A DNA stretch of 64,000 nt, taken from positions 124,001 to 188,000 of the forward strand of contig NZ_PKUQ01000042.1 of NCBI RefSeq assembly GCF_002866925.1, read 5' to 3'. The notes under the pieces are model-generated. The model was not told the DNA's origin. It saw nothing but the letters and a program-made list of their open reading frames with translations, and ran no database searches. A program made the position numbers and the translations under genes. The stretch is from Cohaesibacter celericrescens (GTDB taxonomy: Bacteria > Pseudomonadota > Alphaproteobacteria > Rhizobiales > Cohaesibacteraceae). Below, piece by piece: positions 1 through 8,990 of this stretch. Within the stretch, counting starts at the first letter, position 1; each line of letters opens with the position of its first letter.

Positions 1-1118
1 GCATACACTTCGATGCCCCCGTTGGCGGCGTTTACTTCGGGGGCAACGCGTTCGATGATGGCTTGATGGGACTGCACGACATCCCCCAGCTTCCAGTTTA
101 CATTGATCTTGCGACCAACCAGTTTGTTGTCTTTTGAAATCAAGCGGCCATATTGCGTGTCGGACAAAGTGAAACGCACATCCATCTGGTCCGGATCATA
201 AAGCGAAACCAGCGTATCATTGCCCGAAACCGATCGTCCCAAATCAACAGACCGAGACTGGACCAATCCGGTAAAGGGGGCTTTGAGCGTGGTGTCGGCC
301 AAATTGCGACGCGCCTGTTCTAGGCGCCAAACCAGACGTTCAACATTGGCATCTTGCTGCTCGATGCGGGCCTTCAGGACGATAAGATTGTTTTCTCTGG
401 CTTCCACCGATTGCTGACGCTGGGACAAGATGAGCTTGCGCCCTTCCAATGCCTGTCGGGTCAGACTGCCGCTTTTGGCCAGTTTCTCGGCGCGTTCCAG
501 ATCGCTGCGAGCGAAGGCTTGTTGCTCGAGCAAGCGCTGCAATGCGGCCTCATCACTGGCAATGGAAGCAGATGTTTCGGTCAATTTGGCTTTAGCTTCA
601 GCCAAATTTGCCTGTGCCTCGCGAATGGCACCTTCATAATCAAACGGGTCGATGCGCACCAAAGCCTGACCAATCTGCACATTGCGCCCCTCGACCAGTT
701 CCGGACTGACCCAAATGACCTCACCACTGACCAGCGCCCGCAAGTCGACGTTTCTCGCAGCAGAAACCGTACCATACAGAATAATGTTTGGTTGATGATC
801 GAAGCGTTTGGCGGGCGACACCTGAACTGCATAGGTTTTCTCACTCGGCGGGCGGCGATCGACCTGAGGTTTGGTCGATACCAAATTCCATGCAACAAAG
901 GCCCCACCCCCAATAACGAGAAATGGCAGGAGCAATTTGAAAAACCAATTGATCAGCTTCAGCATAGTCGATACCTCAACAGACCGCTCTTTCCCCTCTG
1001 GATCATGTGCTGCATTCTCATCGCTCTTTTCCTGCTCCAGCACGTTTGATGCTTTGCTCTGATTACCAGCCTGCGATTTGGGATCATGATGAAGGGTCAT
1101 ATTGTTTGGCCATGTCAT
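1..1118 (-). CDS. HlyD-family periplasmic adaptor (membrane fusion protein), C-terminus cut by window edge
   Basis: Reading the minus strand gives an open frame from about 1118 to the window edge without a stop. The product starts with a charged, probably cytosolic stretch of about 50 residues, then one hydrophobic segment (about residues 56-78), then the adaptor core: a lipoyl half-motif (AARNVDLRALVSGEVIWV), a coiled-coil hairpin rich in Ala, Glu and Leu, and the second lipoyl half (LKAPFTGLVQSRSVDLG). Such adaptors link an inner-membrane RND or ABC pump to an outer-membrane channel. The partner pump would lie to the left, outside the window. In-frame ATGs at 1118, 1100 and 965 are all possible starts; the last begins just before the membrane anchor. 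The substrate cannot be told from the sequence. Confidence 0.85.
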   Translation of the reverse strand, partial: MTWPNNMTLHHDPKSQAGNQSKASNVLEQEKSDENAAHDPEGKERSVEVSTMLKLINWFFKLLLPFLVIGGGAFVAWNLVSTKPQVDRRPPSEKTYAVQVSPAKRFDHQPNIILYGTVSAARNVDLRALVSGEVIWVSPELVEGRNVQIGQALVRIDPFDYEGAIREAQANLAEAKAKLTETSASIASDEAALQRLLEQQAFARSDLERAEKLAKSGSLTRQALEGRKLILSQRQQSVEARENNLIVLKARIEQQDANVERLVWRLEQARRNLADTTLKAPFTGLVQSRSVDLGRSVSGNDTLVSLYDPDQMDVRFTLSDTQYGRLISKDNKLVGRKINVNWKLGDVVQSHQAIIERVAPEVNAANGGIEVY

Positions 1119-1395
1119 TGGGGAAATATGCTCGGAAATCGTCAAGCTTCAAAACCACGGTTTAAAAAAATCAACCCAAGGCTAACATTATATACGCAGC
1201 AGCAAGACAATCCGATTGTTGCATTATTTTGAATTCAATCAAATCAATATACCTATTTAGTCGCAATGACATGAATTCATTGGCAACCAATGGCTCAATA
1301 TCCGCCATAGACGGCTTGGTTGGAGACGATTGTGCTCACTTTCGAGCGACAGAGTCTTATCCTTGCTTCAAAAGCCAAGTCCCACCTAAGCCATG
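1119..1395. other. AT-rich intergenic region upstream of the adaptor gene
   Basis: This stretch should carry the promoter of the leftward adaptor gene. I see no open frame with a ribosome-binding site and no strong hairpin other than the terminator listed next to it. Confidence 0.5.
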
Positions 1396-1426
1396 AAAAA
1401 AGCCGCTGGTTTTGGCCAGCGGCTTT
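1396..1426 (-). terminator. Rho-independent terminator of hslO
   Basis: An 11-bp stem (AAAGCCGCTGG / CCAGCGGCTTT) is followed, on the minus strand, by a run of T. It lies about 35 bases past the hslO stop codon. Confidence 0.85.
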
Positions 1427-1460
1427 CAAAATTTACTCATCATCAGATCCATGAACGCGG

Positions 1461-2489
1461 TCAGTCTTGATCGCGGCCCTGTATCTCGCCCTCTATCTCT
1501 TCGGGCACAAAATTATAGCTGGTGCTACAGAATTCACATGTCACTTCGATCTTGCCATCGACCATCATGTCATCTCGATCTTCAGGTTTGAAATTATTCA
1601 GCACTTCACCAATCTTTTCACGACTGCAGGTGCAGCGATCTTCAATCGGCATCTCGTCAAATACGCGCGGGTTGTTTTCGTGGAACAGCCGATAGAGCAA
1701 AGTTTCTGCAGTGACCGCAGGATCGGTCAATTCATGGTCATTGACCGTATTGATTAGCGCTTCACATTCGCGCCAGACGTCAACCTCATCAACCTCGCCT
1801 CCGGTTTCGCTGTCTAAATCAGGATGATCACCGGGATGCAGATCGCGATGCGGAATATCAGTTGAGGAATGCGGCAGATATTGCACCAGAAGACCGCCAG
1901 CCAGCCATTCGCTTTTAAAGCTTCCGTCTTTTTGCTTGGTCACCATTTCGGTCGCAGCCAGCCGCACCCGCGTAGGCAACTGCTCAGACTGCATAAAATA
2001 GCTATGCGCCGCTTCTTCAAGGCTTTTGCCGTCCAAGATGACGATGCCCTGATAGCGGTTCATATATTGGCCCTGATCAATGGTCATAATCAAAGTGCCC
2101 TCACCCAGCAATTGCTCTGGCAGAGTTTCGCCTTTTTCAATCAAGGCCGCCAGCGCCTCGTCGTCAAAACGGACATAGGCGCGCACAGCGTCGGGCGCAG
2201 TAAAGTCCACCGCCAACATGTTGACGGCACCTTTGGACTGGACCTGAAGAATGAATTTGCCTTCAAATTTCAAGGATGATCCAAGAAGGGAGGTCAACGC
2301 AATGGCTTCGGCCAGCAGACGGTTGACCGCATCAGGATAGTCGTGCCGCTGAATGATGCCGGTGACGGTATTATTCAGGTGCACCATTCGGCCACGTACA
2401 TCTAGTCCATCGACCTGAAAGGGAAGAACGCGATCCATGTGCGAAATAGGAGTGATCGTGGCAGCGGTGGTATCGGATTGCTTAGACAT
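1461..2489 (-). CDS. hslO: Hsp33 redox-regulated molecular chaperone
   Basis: The 342-residue product is a cytosolic holdase that is activated by oxidation and protects unfolding proteins during oxidative and heat stress. The zinc-switch cysteines are at the C-terminus: CTC (residues 286 and 288) and CEFC (318 and 321), the CxC...CxxC pattern of Hsp33. The N-terminal substrate-binding domain is intact. The C-terminus is acidic. It lies downstream of argF on the same strand, the order argD-argF-hslO being common in Rhizobiales. The roughly 300-base gap to argF suggests a promoter of its own. Confidence 0.96.
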   Translation of the reverse strand: MSKQSDTTAATITPISHMDRVLPFQVDGLDVRGRMVHLNNTVTGIIQRHDYPDAVNRLLAEAIALTSLLGSSLKFEGKFILQVQSKGAVNMLAVDFTAPDAVRAYVRFDDEALAALIEKGETLPEQLLGEGTLIMTIDQGQYMNRYQGIVILDGKSLEEAAHSYFMQSEQLPTRVRLAATEMVTKQKDGSFKSEWLAGGLLVQYLPHSSTDIPHRDLHPGDHPDLDSETGGEVDEVDVWRECEALINTVNDHELTDPAVTAETLLYRLFHENNPRVFDEMPIEDRCTCSREKIGEVLNNFKPEDRDDMMVDGKIEVTCEFCSTSYNFVPEEIEGEIQGRDQD

Positions 2490-2793
2490 GTTGGCTCACT
2501 TTCTCAGCGGCTTGGACCTGACGTTTCAAACCACTACTCATTCTTTAGTGGCTGGGCTTGTCAAAATATTTGAATGGCGTATCAAGCGCATAGCAAAAAG
2601 CGCAAGGCAGTCACATATTTTGTTCCAACCATCAGTCTCAGGTTCCGAGACTTGCGGACTATCAGACCGTGTCAAAGGCAAAGGGTGAATACGATTGTAT
2701 CCACCCTTTGGGATTGTTTCTATTCGGTGCGTCATAATCAACGCAACCAAAGCTTAGGTCAGGTCTCGGCTGTGCCGATCTCTCAACCTGACA
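2490..2793. other. Intergenic region between argF and hslO, with a hairpin at 2679-2710
   Basis: A near-perfect stem sits here: CAAAGGGTG pairs with CACCCTTTG, and after one mismatch ATAC pairs with GTAT around a GATT loop. No T-run follows on either strand, so it is not a standard terminator. It may cap the argF mRNA. The right part should hold the hslO promoter; I could not fix one. Confidence 0.5.
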
Positions 2794-3732
2794 TCACTTG
2801 GTGTCAGCGTTTGACTTATGAAAGCACCAAGCCATAATGCCCTTTTGCGCATGCAAGCGGTTTTCCGCTTCATCAAAGACCACCGATTGCGGGCCATCAA
2901 TGACCTCATCGGTCACTTCTTCGCCGCGGTGGGCCGGCAGACAATGCATAAAAAGGGCATCTTCTTTCGCGTGTTCCATTAATCTGGTGTTGACCTGATA
3001 GGGTTTCAAGAGATTGTGAAGATGCTCCGCCCCTTCATCTCCCATAGACACCCACGTATCGGCGATGATCAAGTCTGACTGATCGGCGGCAGCTTCGGCG
3101 GTATCACAGACCTCGATTTTGGCTCCTGCGTCTTTCAAACGATTGATAACGGTATAGTCCGTCAGCAATTCATCAGGTACACCAATGCGCATCGTGAAAT
3201 CAAAATGCTTGGCTGCGTGCAGCCATGAGACCAACACATTGTTATAATCGCCCACCCAAGTGACCGTCTTGCCCTGCAGAGAGCCACGATGCTCTTCATA
3301 GGTCATGATGTCAGCCATAATCTGGCACGGATGAGAATAATAAGTCAGGCCGTTGATCACTGGGACGTCAGCATATTTGGCCAATTCAGCAACCGCCTCG
3401 TGATCAAGCATACGGATCATGATGCCGTCGACAAAACGGGACAGGACACGCGCTGTGTCAGGAATGCTTTCCCCACGTCCCAATTGCATTTCGGCACCGG
3501 TCAACATCAGCGGTTCACCGCCAAGCTCACGGACGCCAACATCAAAAGACACGCGGGTGCGCGTTGACGGTTTATCAAAGACAAGGGCTATGACCTTGTC
3601 TTGCAAAATATCGGTTTTTCGTTTTGTTTTTCGTGCCGCCTTGATTGTGTGGGCCGTTTTGAGAATATCCTTCAAATCTTCGGTATTCTCATTTTCCAAA
3701 TCTACAAAATGGCGAATAGGACTGGTCGACAT
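2794..3732 (-). CDS. argF: Ornithine carbamoyltransferase
   Basis: Catalyses carbamoyl phosphate + ornithine to citrulline + phosphate in arginine synthesis, in the cytosol as a trimer. The carbamoyl-phosphate signature STRTR is at residues 56-60 and the HCLP motif that binds ornithine at 263-266; the length of 312 is normal. The start codon lies 16 bases after the argD stop, so the two genes form an operon. This is the anabolic type by context (next to argD, not with arcA or arcC). Confidence 0.97.
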   Translation of the reverse strand: MSTSPIRHFVDLENENTEDLKDILKTAHTIKAARKTKRKTDILQDKVIALVFDKPSTRTRVSFDVGVRELGGEPLMLTGAEMQLGRGESIPDTARVLSRFVDGIMIRMLDHEAVAELAKYADVPVINGLTYYSHPCQIMADIMTYEEHRGSLQGKTVTWVGDYNNVLVSWLHAAKHFDFTMRIGVPDELLTDYTVINRLKDAGAKIEVCDTAEAAADQSDLIIADTWVSMGDEGAEHLHNLLKPYQVNTRLMEHAKEDALFMHCLPAHRGEEVTDEVIDGPQSVVFDEAENRLHAQKGIMAWCFHKSNADTK

Positions 3733-3748
3733 CGCTCACAATCCTCCC

Positions 3749-4948
3749 TTATTTATTGTGACTGTTTGCTTTAGAGGCGGAGACTTTTGTTAGAGCCTGC
3801 TCCAAAGCATGAAGTGCAAAATCAATTTCAGCCTGACCAACTGTCAGGGGTGGCAGAATACGCAGAACATTGTCTCCGGCAGGGACAGTCAACAGCCCCT
3901 CATCCCGACAGGCCGATAGCAACTCGGCGGGAGGGAAGGAAAGCTTGAGCCCAAGCAACAGCCCACGCCCTCGAATTCCCTCAATCAAATCGGGGAAAGA
4001 ATCCACTAGACCTGCCAGACGCTGTTTCAGAATGAGCCCCGTTTGAGCAACTTGCGGCAGGAACCCCTCTTCCAGAACCACATCCAAAACAGCATTGCCT
4101 ACAGCCATTGCGAGAGGGTTGCCACCATAGGTTGATCCATGTGTTCCAGGGACCATAGCCCCGGCGACATGTGCTGTCGCGAGACAGGCCCCCATGGGGA
4201 AGCCTCCACCGATGCCTTTGGCGATGCCCATGATGTCTGGCTCCACACCGGCCTCTTGATAGGCAAATAGCTGACCCGTACGGCCAACGCCGGTCTGAAC
4301 CTCGTCAAAAATCAACAGGACGCCAGATTCATCACACAAAGTACGAAGGGCCCTCAAAAAAGGCGGTTCAATTTCGCGAATGCCGCCTTCCCCTTGAATG
4401 GGTTCAATCAGCACAGCCGCTGTGGTTTCATCGATTGCCGCTTTGACCAGATCGATGTCAGTGTCTGCTAACTGGACAAACCCCGGAGCTTTCGGTCCAA
4501 ACCCTTCGAGGTATTTTTCCTGCCCACCTGCTGCGATCATCCCCAACGTGCGACCATGGAACGCACCCTCAAACGTCAAGATTGTCGTTCTCTCAGGTGA
4601 TCCGGCGTCATAATGAAAGCGGCGAGCGGTTTTTACGGCACACTCGAGCGCTTCTGTCCCGGAATTTGTAAAGAAGACTTTGTCAGCAAACGTGGCCGCG
4701 CAAAGGCGCTCGCCCAGTCGTTGCTGGCCGGGAATGTCATACAGGTTCGAGACATGCCACAATTTCTCAGCTTGATCTTTCAGGGCTTGGACAAGATGAG
4801 GATGTGCGTGGCCAAGACTGTTGACCGCAATACCTGCGGCAAAGTCAAGAAATCGTCGGTTATCTTGCGTTGTGAGCCAAGCGCCCTCGCCTTTTTCAAA
4901 TTTGAGATCAGCGCGTGCATATGTGGCAAACAGCGAAGATTGCGTCAT
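3749..4948 (-). CDS. argD: Acetylornithine aminotransferase (PLP-dependent)
   Basis: The 399-residue class-III aminotransferase converts N-acetylglutamate semialdehyde to N-acetylornithine, and may also serve in lysine synthesis as succinyl-DAP aminotransferase. The PLP-lysine is K244 in GIAKGIGGG and the ring-nitrogen aspartate is D215 in FDEVQTG; the phosphate-binding NSGTEA is at about 95-100. It is the first gene of argD-argF and faces away from gcrA, an arrangement common in Rhizobiales. A terminator-like hairpin lies upstream (5123-5146). Confidence 0.96.
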   Translation of the reverse strand: MTQSSLFATYARADLKFEKGEGAWLTTQDNRRFLDFAAGIAVNSLGHAHPHLVQALKDQAEKLWHVSNLYDIPGQQRLGERLCAATFADKVFFTNSGTEALECAVKTARRFHYDAGSPERTTILTFEGAFHGRTLGMIAAGGQEKYLEGFGPKAPGFVQLADTDIDLVKAAIDETTAAVLIEPIQGEGGIREIEPPFLRALRTLCDESGVLLIFDEVQTGVGRTGQLFAYQEAGVEPDIMGIAKGIGGGFPMGACLATAHVAGAMVPGTHGSTYGGNPLAMAVGNAVLDVVLEEGFLPQVAQTGLILKQRLAGLVDSFPDLIEGIRGRGLLLGLKLSFPPAELLSACRDEGLLTVPAGDNVLRILPPLTVGQAEIDFALHALEQALTKVSASKANSHNK

Positions 4949-5122
4949 TTTTCTATCCTCGTCCCAAGGCCTTGGTCTCCAGATCTTTCTTACCGAAAGC
5001 CATTTGAGACCACATCCCCGTTTCTCTGGGTCAATGGTTTTAAGGCTCGTCGGGTAGGAACATCATGGGGACAGCCAATTGACCACACCTGATAGGCCTA
5101 GCCAAATTAGCAGAATTGCAAC
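4949..5122. promoter_or_regulatory. argD leader region
   Basis: About 170 bases separate the argD start from the upstream hairpin at 5123-5146. The argD promoter should be here or just right of it. No ARG-box-like palindrome was recognised. Confidence 0.35.
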
Positions 5123-5146
5123 AAAAAAGCCGCCCCATCGGCGGCT
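5123..5146 (-). terminator. Terminator-like hairpin upstream of argD, owner unknown
   Basis: AGCCGCC (5128-5134) pairs with GGCGGCT (5140-5146) around a 5-base loop. On the minus strand six T follow directly, the form of an intrinsic terminator. No protein gene lies upstream on that strand before gcrA, so either a small RNA ends here or argD has a leader that can terminate. On the plus strand the nearest T-run starts ten bases away, so it is less convincing in that direction. Confidence 0.6.
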
Positions 5147-5695
5147 ATCGAAGCTTTCTTTTTTGCAGTATGGTGTTTCCTTTGTCAATCGGACACACTA
5201 CTCACTTGTGAAATTATATGCTTTATTTACATCAATCCACAAAATTTTATACGCCACACACTCGCAGTACACCTAAAATCACTTCATTTATCGCGCGAGA
5301 CTTTTAATGGCGATGTTCACTGGAGAGAAAATACGAAGTCTATGGGGCAACAATACCCGTCGTGTTTCACGCAAAATGACATCAAAAACATACCCAAAGC
5401 TTTCTAACAACTTTTCCACAAGAAATGCACAAGCTTATCTAGATAAATGCAAAAAACGGTTGTTAAGAAAATTTTGGACAGCATTTGATTCGAAATTCTG
5501 GGGAAAAGGCTTTAATATCCTCCCATCCCTGTTGCGGCAACGATGAGGCATATAGTAGTTTACACTTTATTAACGACTAGATATCGTGCGGCATAATCAA
5601 AAACCACTTCAGAAGACAAAACTCCTGGTTGCAAACTTGCGGCAGAGTGCGGAACCTTGTTGCCTTCTGAGACAGTCTAGACGGAGGCTAAATTA
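5147..5695. other. Long AT-rich intergenic region between argD and gcrA
   Basis: It must hold the gcrA promoter and possibly the source of the transcript that ends at 5123. A GATTC site (the CcrM methylation motif GANTC) is at about 5487, a 12-bp palindrome TTATCTAGATAA at about 5435-5446, and a DnaA-box-like TTTTCCACA just left of it. A 79-codon frame at 5307-5546 has no ribosome-binding site and is not accepted as a gene. Confidence 0.45.
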
Positions 5696-6214
5696 ATGTC
5701 TTGGACTGACGAACGCGTAGAACTATTGAAAAAACTATGGGGCGACGGCTTGAGTGCCAGTCAGGTAGCAGCGGAACTTGGCGGAGTGACGCGCAATGCA
5801 GTGATTGGTAAAGTCCATCGCTTAGGCCTTTCCGGCCGAGCCAAAACAACAACAACGGCACCTCGAGCGCGCCGAACCCGGGCACAAACCACTCGTCCCC
5901 CCCGGACAAACGCAGGCGCGGCGCCCACCGTCGGCGCCAACGCTCTGAAGGTAGACAGCAAACCGCAGGCGGCTCCCCAGCCACGTGCCGAGAAGAAACC
6001 CGAAACAGATCCGGTTGTTATACCGATCTCAAAAAGGGCCTCTATTCTCACTCTGACCGAGACAACCTGTAAGTGGCCAATTGGCGACCCAGGCGATGGT
6101 GATTTCCACTTCTGCGGACATAAATCCGAAGCAAGTGCTCCCTATTGCAAATATCATTCGGAAATCGCCTACCAGCCGAGCTCTGACAGACGTCGGGCAA
6201 AAAAAGCGGGCTAA
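5696..6214 (+). CDS. gcrA: GcrA cell-cycle regulator
   Basis: The 172-residue product matches GcrA of alphaproteobacteria: an N-terminal helix-turn-helix (MSWTDERVELLKKLW ... GGVTRNAVIGKVHRLGL, residues 1-45), a low-complexity Ala/Arg/Thr/Pro linker (about 50-110), and a C-terminal domain with CKWPIGDPG and the CGHK...YCKYH cysteine/histidine cluster. GcrA binds sigma-70 and boosts transcription from promoters with CcrM-methylated GANTC sites, controlling division and DNA-replication genes. A good ribosome-binding site (GGAGG) precedes the ATG, and a strong terminator follows. Confidence 0.96.
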   Translation: MSWTDERVELLKKLWGDGLSASQVAAELGGVTRNAVIGKVHRLGLSGRAKTTTTAPRARRTRAQTTRPPRTNAGAAPTVGANALKVDSKPQAAPQPRAEKKPETDPVVIPISKRASILTLTETTCKWPIGDPGDGDFHFCGHKSEASAPYCKYHSEIAYQPSSDRRRAKKAG

Positions 6215-6243
6215 GTAAGACACTTTCACGGTCGCACCGGTTT

Positions 6244-6279
6244 AAAAAAGCCGCTCCGAGATTTCGGAGCGGTTTTTTT
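6244..6279 (+). terminator. Terminator of gcrA
   Basis: A 9-bp stem (CCGCTCCGA / TCGGAGCGG) with a GATT loop is followed by seven T. Six A before the stem make it potentially bidirectional. Confidence 0.92.
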
Positions 6280-6463
6280 AGGTTCTGCCCACGGTGCAAG
6301 GATCTAAAACCAAGATCAGCTGGATATTGTTCAAGGCAAATACATAGCAGATCCCTTGGCGTTTCAAACAAGATAGCGACGGCCATCAAAGCCATCCATT
6401 GAATTGATACGCAACAAATGGCGAGATCAAGCGGAGTCTGGTTAACTGCTCTTTAAACTACAT
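6280..6463. other. Intergenic stretch between the gcrA terminator and the hsp20 promoter
   Basis: I see no gene or clear motif here. Frames on the minus strand that cross it are shadows of gcrA. Confidence 0.4.
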
Positions 6464-6493
6464 CTTGAAGAAAGACGTAATTAGCCCCATATT
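6464..6493 (+). promoter_or_regulatory. Sigma-32 (RpoH) promoter of hsp20
   Basis: CTTGAAG at 6464-6470, a 14-base spacer, then CCCCATATT at 6485-6493 match the heat-shock consensus (CTTGAAA, 13-15 bases, CCCATnT) almost completely. Transcription would start near 6500 and leave an untranslated leader of about 120 bases before the hsp20 ATG, long enough for an RNA thermometer. Confidence 0.8.
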
Positions 6494-6623
6494 GAGAAGG
6501 AACCGGAGGCTTATTTAAAGGTCCGGCAAAACGGGTGTGGTGCGAAGCCTGCCCATAGTTGATTGGCCGCAGCCCAGATAAGGCAAAAGCCAAGCGTGTC
6601 GCTTAGAGTTTAAAGGACCGCCT

Positions 6624-7076
6624 ATGTCTCGAATGTCTGCATTTTCCAGCCCTTTTTTGCTTGGCTTTGATGAGGTTGAGCGTGTGCTTGATCGCGTTGC
6701 CAAAGGTGCAAATGAGGGCTATCCTCCCTATAATATCGAACGACTAGATCCCAACGAAAGCAAATTGCTTGAAGGAAACGGCGGCAACGGAGATGTGTTG
6801 CGCATCACCCTCGCAGTAGCGGGCTTCACCCGCGATCAGCTTGATGTGACATTGGAAGAAAGCCAACTTGTCATTCGCGGCCGTCAAGTGGATGACCAAA
6901 CCCGCCAGTATCTCCACCGCGGCATTGCTGCTCGGCAATTTCAGCGCTCATTTGTTCTAGCCGAAGGCATGGAAATCCTTGGAGCTGAGCTTAAAGATGG
7001 TCTATTGTCAATTGATCTCGCCAGACCGGAGCCTGAGAAGGTCGTCCGGAAGATTGCCATTGACGTCAAAGAATAA
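6624..7076 (+). CDS. Small heat-shock protein, Hsp20/IbpA family
   Basis: The 150-residue ATP-independent holdase has an N-terminal arm with FDEVERVLDRV, an alpha-crystallin domain (about 45-135) and the conserved DGLLSIDL region near the end of that domain. It resembles the short IbpA-like sHsps of Rhizobiales that bind aggregating proteins until DnaK/ClpB act. It is preceded by a textbook sigma-32 promoter and followed closely by a DUF1150 gene, a pairing seen widely in alphaproteobacteria. The weak ribosome-binding site (AAAGGAC) in a long leader fits translational heat control. Confidence 0.94.
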   Translation: MSRMSAFSSPFLLGFDEVERVLDRVAKGANEGYPPYNIERLDPNESKLLEGNGGNGDVLRITLAVAGFTRDQLDVTLEESQLVIRGRQVDDQTRQYLHRGIAARQFQRSFVLAEGMEILGAELKDGLLSIDLARPEPEKVVRKIAIDVKE

Positions 7077-7141
7077 CGGCCCCTTCCCTCAGGTTAGAGG
7101 CCCCGCCACATCCTCCCCAGGCGGGCTGCCTCAGACCCAAC

Positions 7142-7420
7142 ATGAAAGCAGATATCATGTTTGAAGAAGAAATGTTCGACAGTGAAGAGATGGAAGATGG
7201 CTTGGAATCGATCATGTTGGAACGCCGCATGGCCTATGTCCGGCAAGTGAGCGTAGACGAAGTGATGGATATGTTCCCCGAGGCACCGGAAATTCCGCAA
7301 AATCAGGAACTATGGGCATTGCTCGATGTTCAGGGACAGCCAATCGCTTTGGCTGGTTCTGAGTCCGCAGCCAAACTGAGCGCTATGCGCCATGACATTG
7401 AAACCGTCAGTGTCCATTGA
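7142..7420 (+). CDS. DUF1150 family protein
   Basis: The 92-residue acidic protein ends with the family pattern: ELWALLDVQGQPIALAG..., then an alanine-rich helix, then a short VSVH tail. The function is unknown; the family is confined to alphaproteobacteria and usually follows an hsp20 gene, as here (65 bases downstream, sharing the terminator). An alternative start at the next Met (7157) is possible. It probably shares the heat-shock transcript. Confidence 0.85.
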   Translation: MKADIMFEEEMFDSEEMEDGLESIMLERRMAYVRQVSVDEVMDMFPEAPEIPQNQELWALLDVQGQPIALAGSESAAKLSAMRHDIETVSVH

Positions 7421-7455
7421 CGATATCATCCTTACTGACTGATAAATTTTGAGTG

Positions 7456-7494
7456 AAATACCGGCCCCGTCTTTTGATTGGGCCGGTATTTTTT
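7456..7494 (+). terminator. Terminator of hsp20-DUF1150
   Basis: A 12-bp perfect stem (AAATACCGGCCC / GGGCCGGTATTT) with a 12-base loop runs into six T. Its A-rich left flank may also serve the converging chrA gene. Confidence 0.93.
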
Positions 7495-7505
7495 GGTCTA
7501 ACGCT

Positions 7506-8831
7506 TTAGAATGTGCCCCAGAGCAGACCTAAGCCACCGGTTAGTCCCAGACATTGTACAATTGACCAGTTGCGGACATGCAGCAAGTAGCCCGCCAGCA
7601 AAGACAGCCCAAACAGCACAGGATTAAAACTTCCCCAATGGGGGACTTGCAGAGTGACCCAGCCGAATGCTTGATTCTCAACCTTTTCGAACAACACATG
7701 CAGGGCGAACCAGACTGATAGATTGAGAATAACCCCAACCACAGCAGCAGTGATGGCTCTTAAAGCTTCACGCAGGCGGGGGCGCGCGCTGATCCATTCA
7801 ATATAGGGTGCACCGGCAAAAACCCAGAGAAAACAGGGAGCAAAGGTTGCCCAAAGCGTGATCAATGCCCCTACTAGGCCCATCCATAAATTGACGCCGC
7901 CATCCATGCGGGCGGATGCCAGAAAGCCGACAAATTCGGTGACCAAAATCAAGGGGCCGGGCGTGGTTTCGGCCAACCCGAGCCCATCCATCATTTCTTT
8001 GGCTGATAACCAGCCGTGCAGAACAACGGCATCTTGGGCCATATAGGCCAGCACAGCGTAGGCACCACCGAAGGTCACAGTCGCCAGTTTTGAGAAAAAC
8101 AGCCCGAGCGTGCCAAAGAGTTCCGGACCAGCGAATAACCCCACCAAAACCAAGGGCAACAGCCAGATGAGCAGCCACGTGGCGATTGTAATCAGGGTTT
8201 TTGTCAAGGCTATAGGCTGTTTATCAAGCTCATCTTCGTGCGGAGCCTCTGCTGCATTGGCCCGCCGACCATGCCAGACGCCATAAAGCGCGGCAGCGGC
8301 AATGATCAACGGGAAAGGCAACGCCAGAAAAAAAATCGCAATGAATGAAAAAGCCGCAATCACCCAATGCGCTGCTCCGTCGAGCGCCTTTTTGGCGACC
8401 CGCAACAAGGCTTCCAAAACGATGACCAGAACAGCCGCCTTGATGCCCATAAACAGGGATGCAGCCAGAGGGGCCTGCCCCCATAAAGCATAAGCAGCAG
8501 CAAGACAAAGAATGACCAAAGCACCGGGAATGACAAAGGCAAGACCAGCGATCAGCCCGCCCAAGACACCATGCAAACGCCACCCCACATAAGTTGCCAA
8601 TTGCATGGCTTCAGGACCGGGTAACATCATGCAAAAGGAAAGCGCATTGAGGAACTGTCGCTCATTGAGCCAGTTTTTTTGATCAACCACCATTCGGTGC
8701 ATCAGGGCGATTTGCGCCGCAGGTCCCCCAAAAGACAGCACACCAATGTGCCACCAAACAGATGTGGCCTCTTGCAAGGTCGGCTTGGACAAAGCAGGCA
8801 TTATTTTCGGGCTTGGCCCACTGTTCTTCAT
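7506..8831 (-). CDS. chrA: ChrA chromate transporter, two-domain form
   Basis: The 441-residue inner-membrane protein has two homologous halves, each with the CHR-family signature: SFGGPAAQIALMHR with PGPEAMQLATYVG in the N-terminal half, and TFGGAYAVLAYM with ETTPGPLILVTEFVGF in the second. About ten to twelve hydrophobic segments are separated near residue 200 by a charged loop. Family members expel chromate using the proton-motive force, and may also move sulfate-like anions. No chrB regulator is next to it. Confidence 0.92.
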   Translation of the reverse strand: MKNSGPSPKIMPALSKPTLQEATSVWWHIGVLSFGGPAAQIALMHRMVVDQKNWLNERQFLNALSFCMMLPGPEAMQLATYVGWRLHGVLGGLIAGLAFVIPGALVILCLAAAYALWGQAPLAASLFMGIKAAVLVIVLEALLRVAKKALDGAAHWVIAAFSFIAIFFLALPFPLIIAAAALYGVWHGRRANAAEAPHEDELDKQPIALTKTLITIATWLLIWLLPLVLVGLFAGPELFGTLGLFFSKLATVTFGGAYAVLAYMAQDAVVLHGWLSAKEMMDGLGLAETTPGPLILVTEFVGFLASARMDGGVNLWMGLVGALITLWATFAPCFLWVFAGAPYIEWISARPRLREALRAITAAVVGVILNLSVWFALHVLFEKVENQAFGWVTLQVPHWGSFNPVLFGLSLLAGYLLHVRNWSIVQCLGLTGGLGLLWGTF

Positions 8832-8866
8832 TGCGTCCCTCCCAATGGCGCAAGCAAATACCGCGC

Positions 8867-8891
8867 AGTCACGCTCTTATGGAGCGTGACT
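8867..8891. other. Perfect 10-bp hairpin upstream of chrA
   Basis: AGTCACGCTC pairs with GAGCGTGACT around a TTATG loop. It lies between ptsN and chrA, both leftward. No T-run follows on the minus strand; three T follow on the plus strand. It could be a protein-binding palindrome in the chrA promoter or an mRNA 3' structure of ptsN. Confidence 0.5.
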
Positions 8892-8961
8892 TTGACAGAC
8901 AGATTACAGGAGCCTGATATCCAAGCAAAAAGAAGACAGAATTGATTTTGGGAAGTGTGTA

Positions 8962-8987
8962 CTGATCGCGCCCATTTGCGCGATCAG
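8962..8987 (-). terminator. Hairpin just after the ptsN stop codon
   Basis: CTGATCGCGC pairs with GCGCGATCAG, a 10-bp perfect stem beginning four bases beyond ptsN. There is no T-run, so it may protect the 3' end rather than terminate on its own. Confidence 0.5.
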
Positions 8988-8990
8988 ACG

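Noticed and set aside
354..1049. Plus-strand frame at the left edge
   Set aside because: It is the antisense shadow of the adaptor gene, whose minus-strand frame has clear lipoyl and coiled-coil patterns.
5400..5450. Replication origin signals upstream of gcrA
   Set aside because: Only one DnaA-box-like site and one AT palindrome are present; origins need clusters of boxes.
5307..5546. A 79-codon frame between argD and gcrA
   Set aside because: No ribosome-binding site, AT-driven composition and no known family. Kept only as a note in the intergenic entry.
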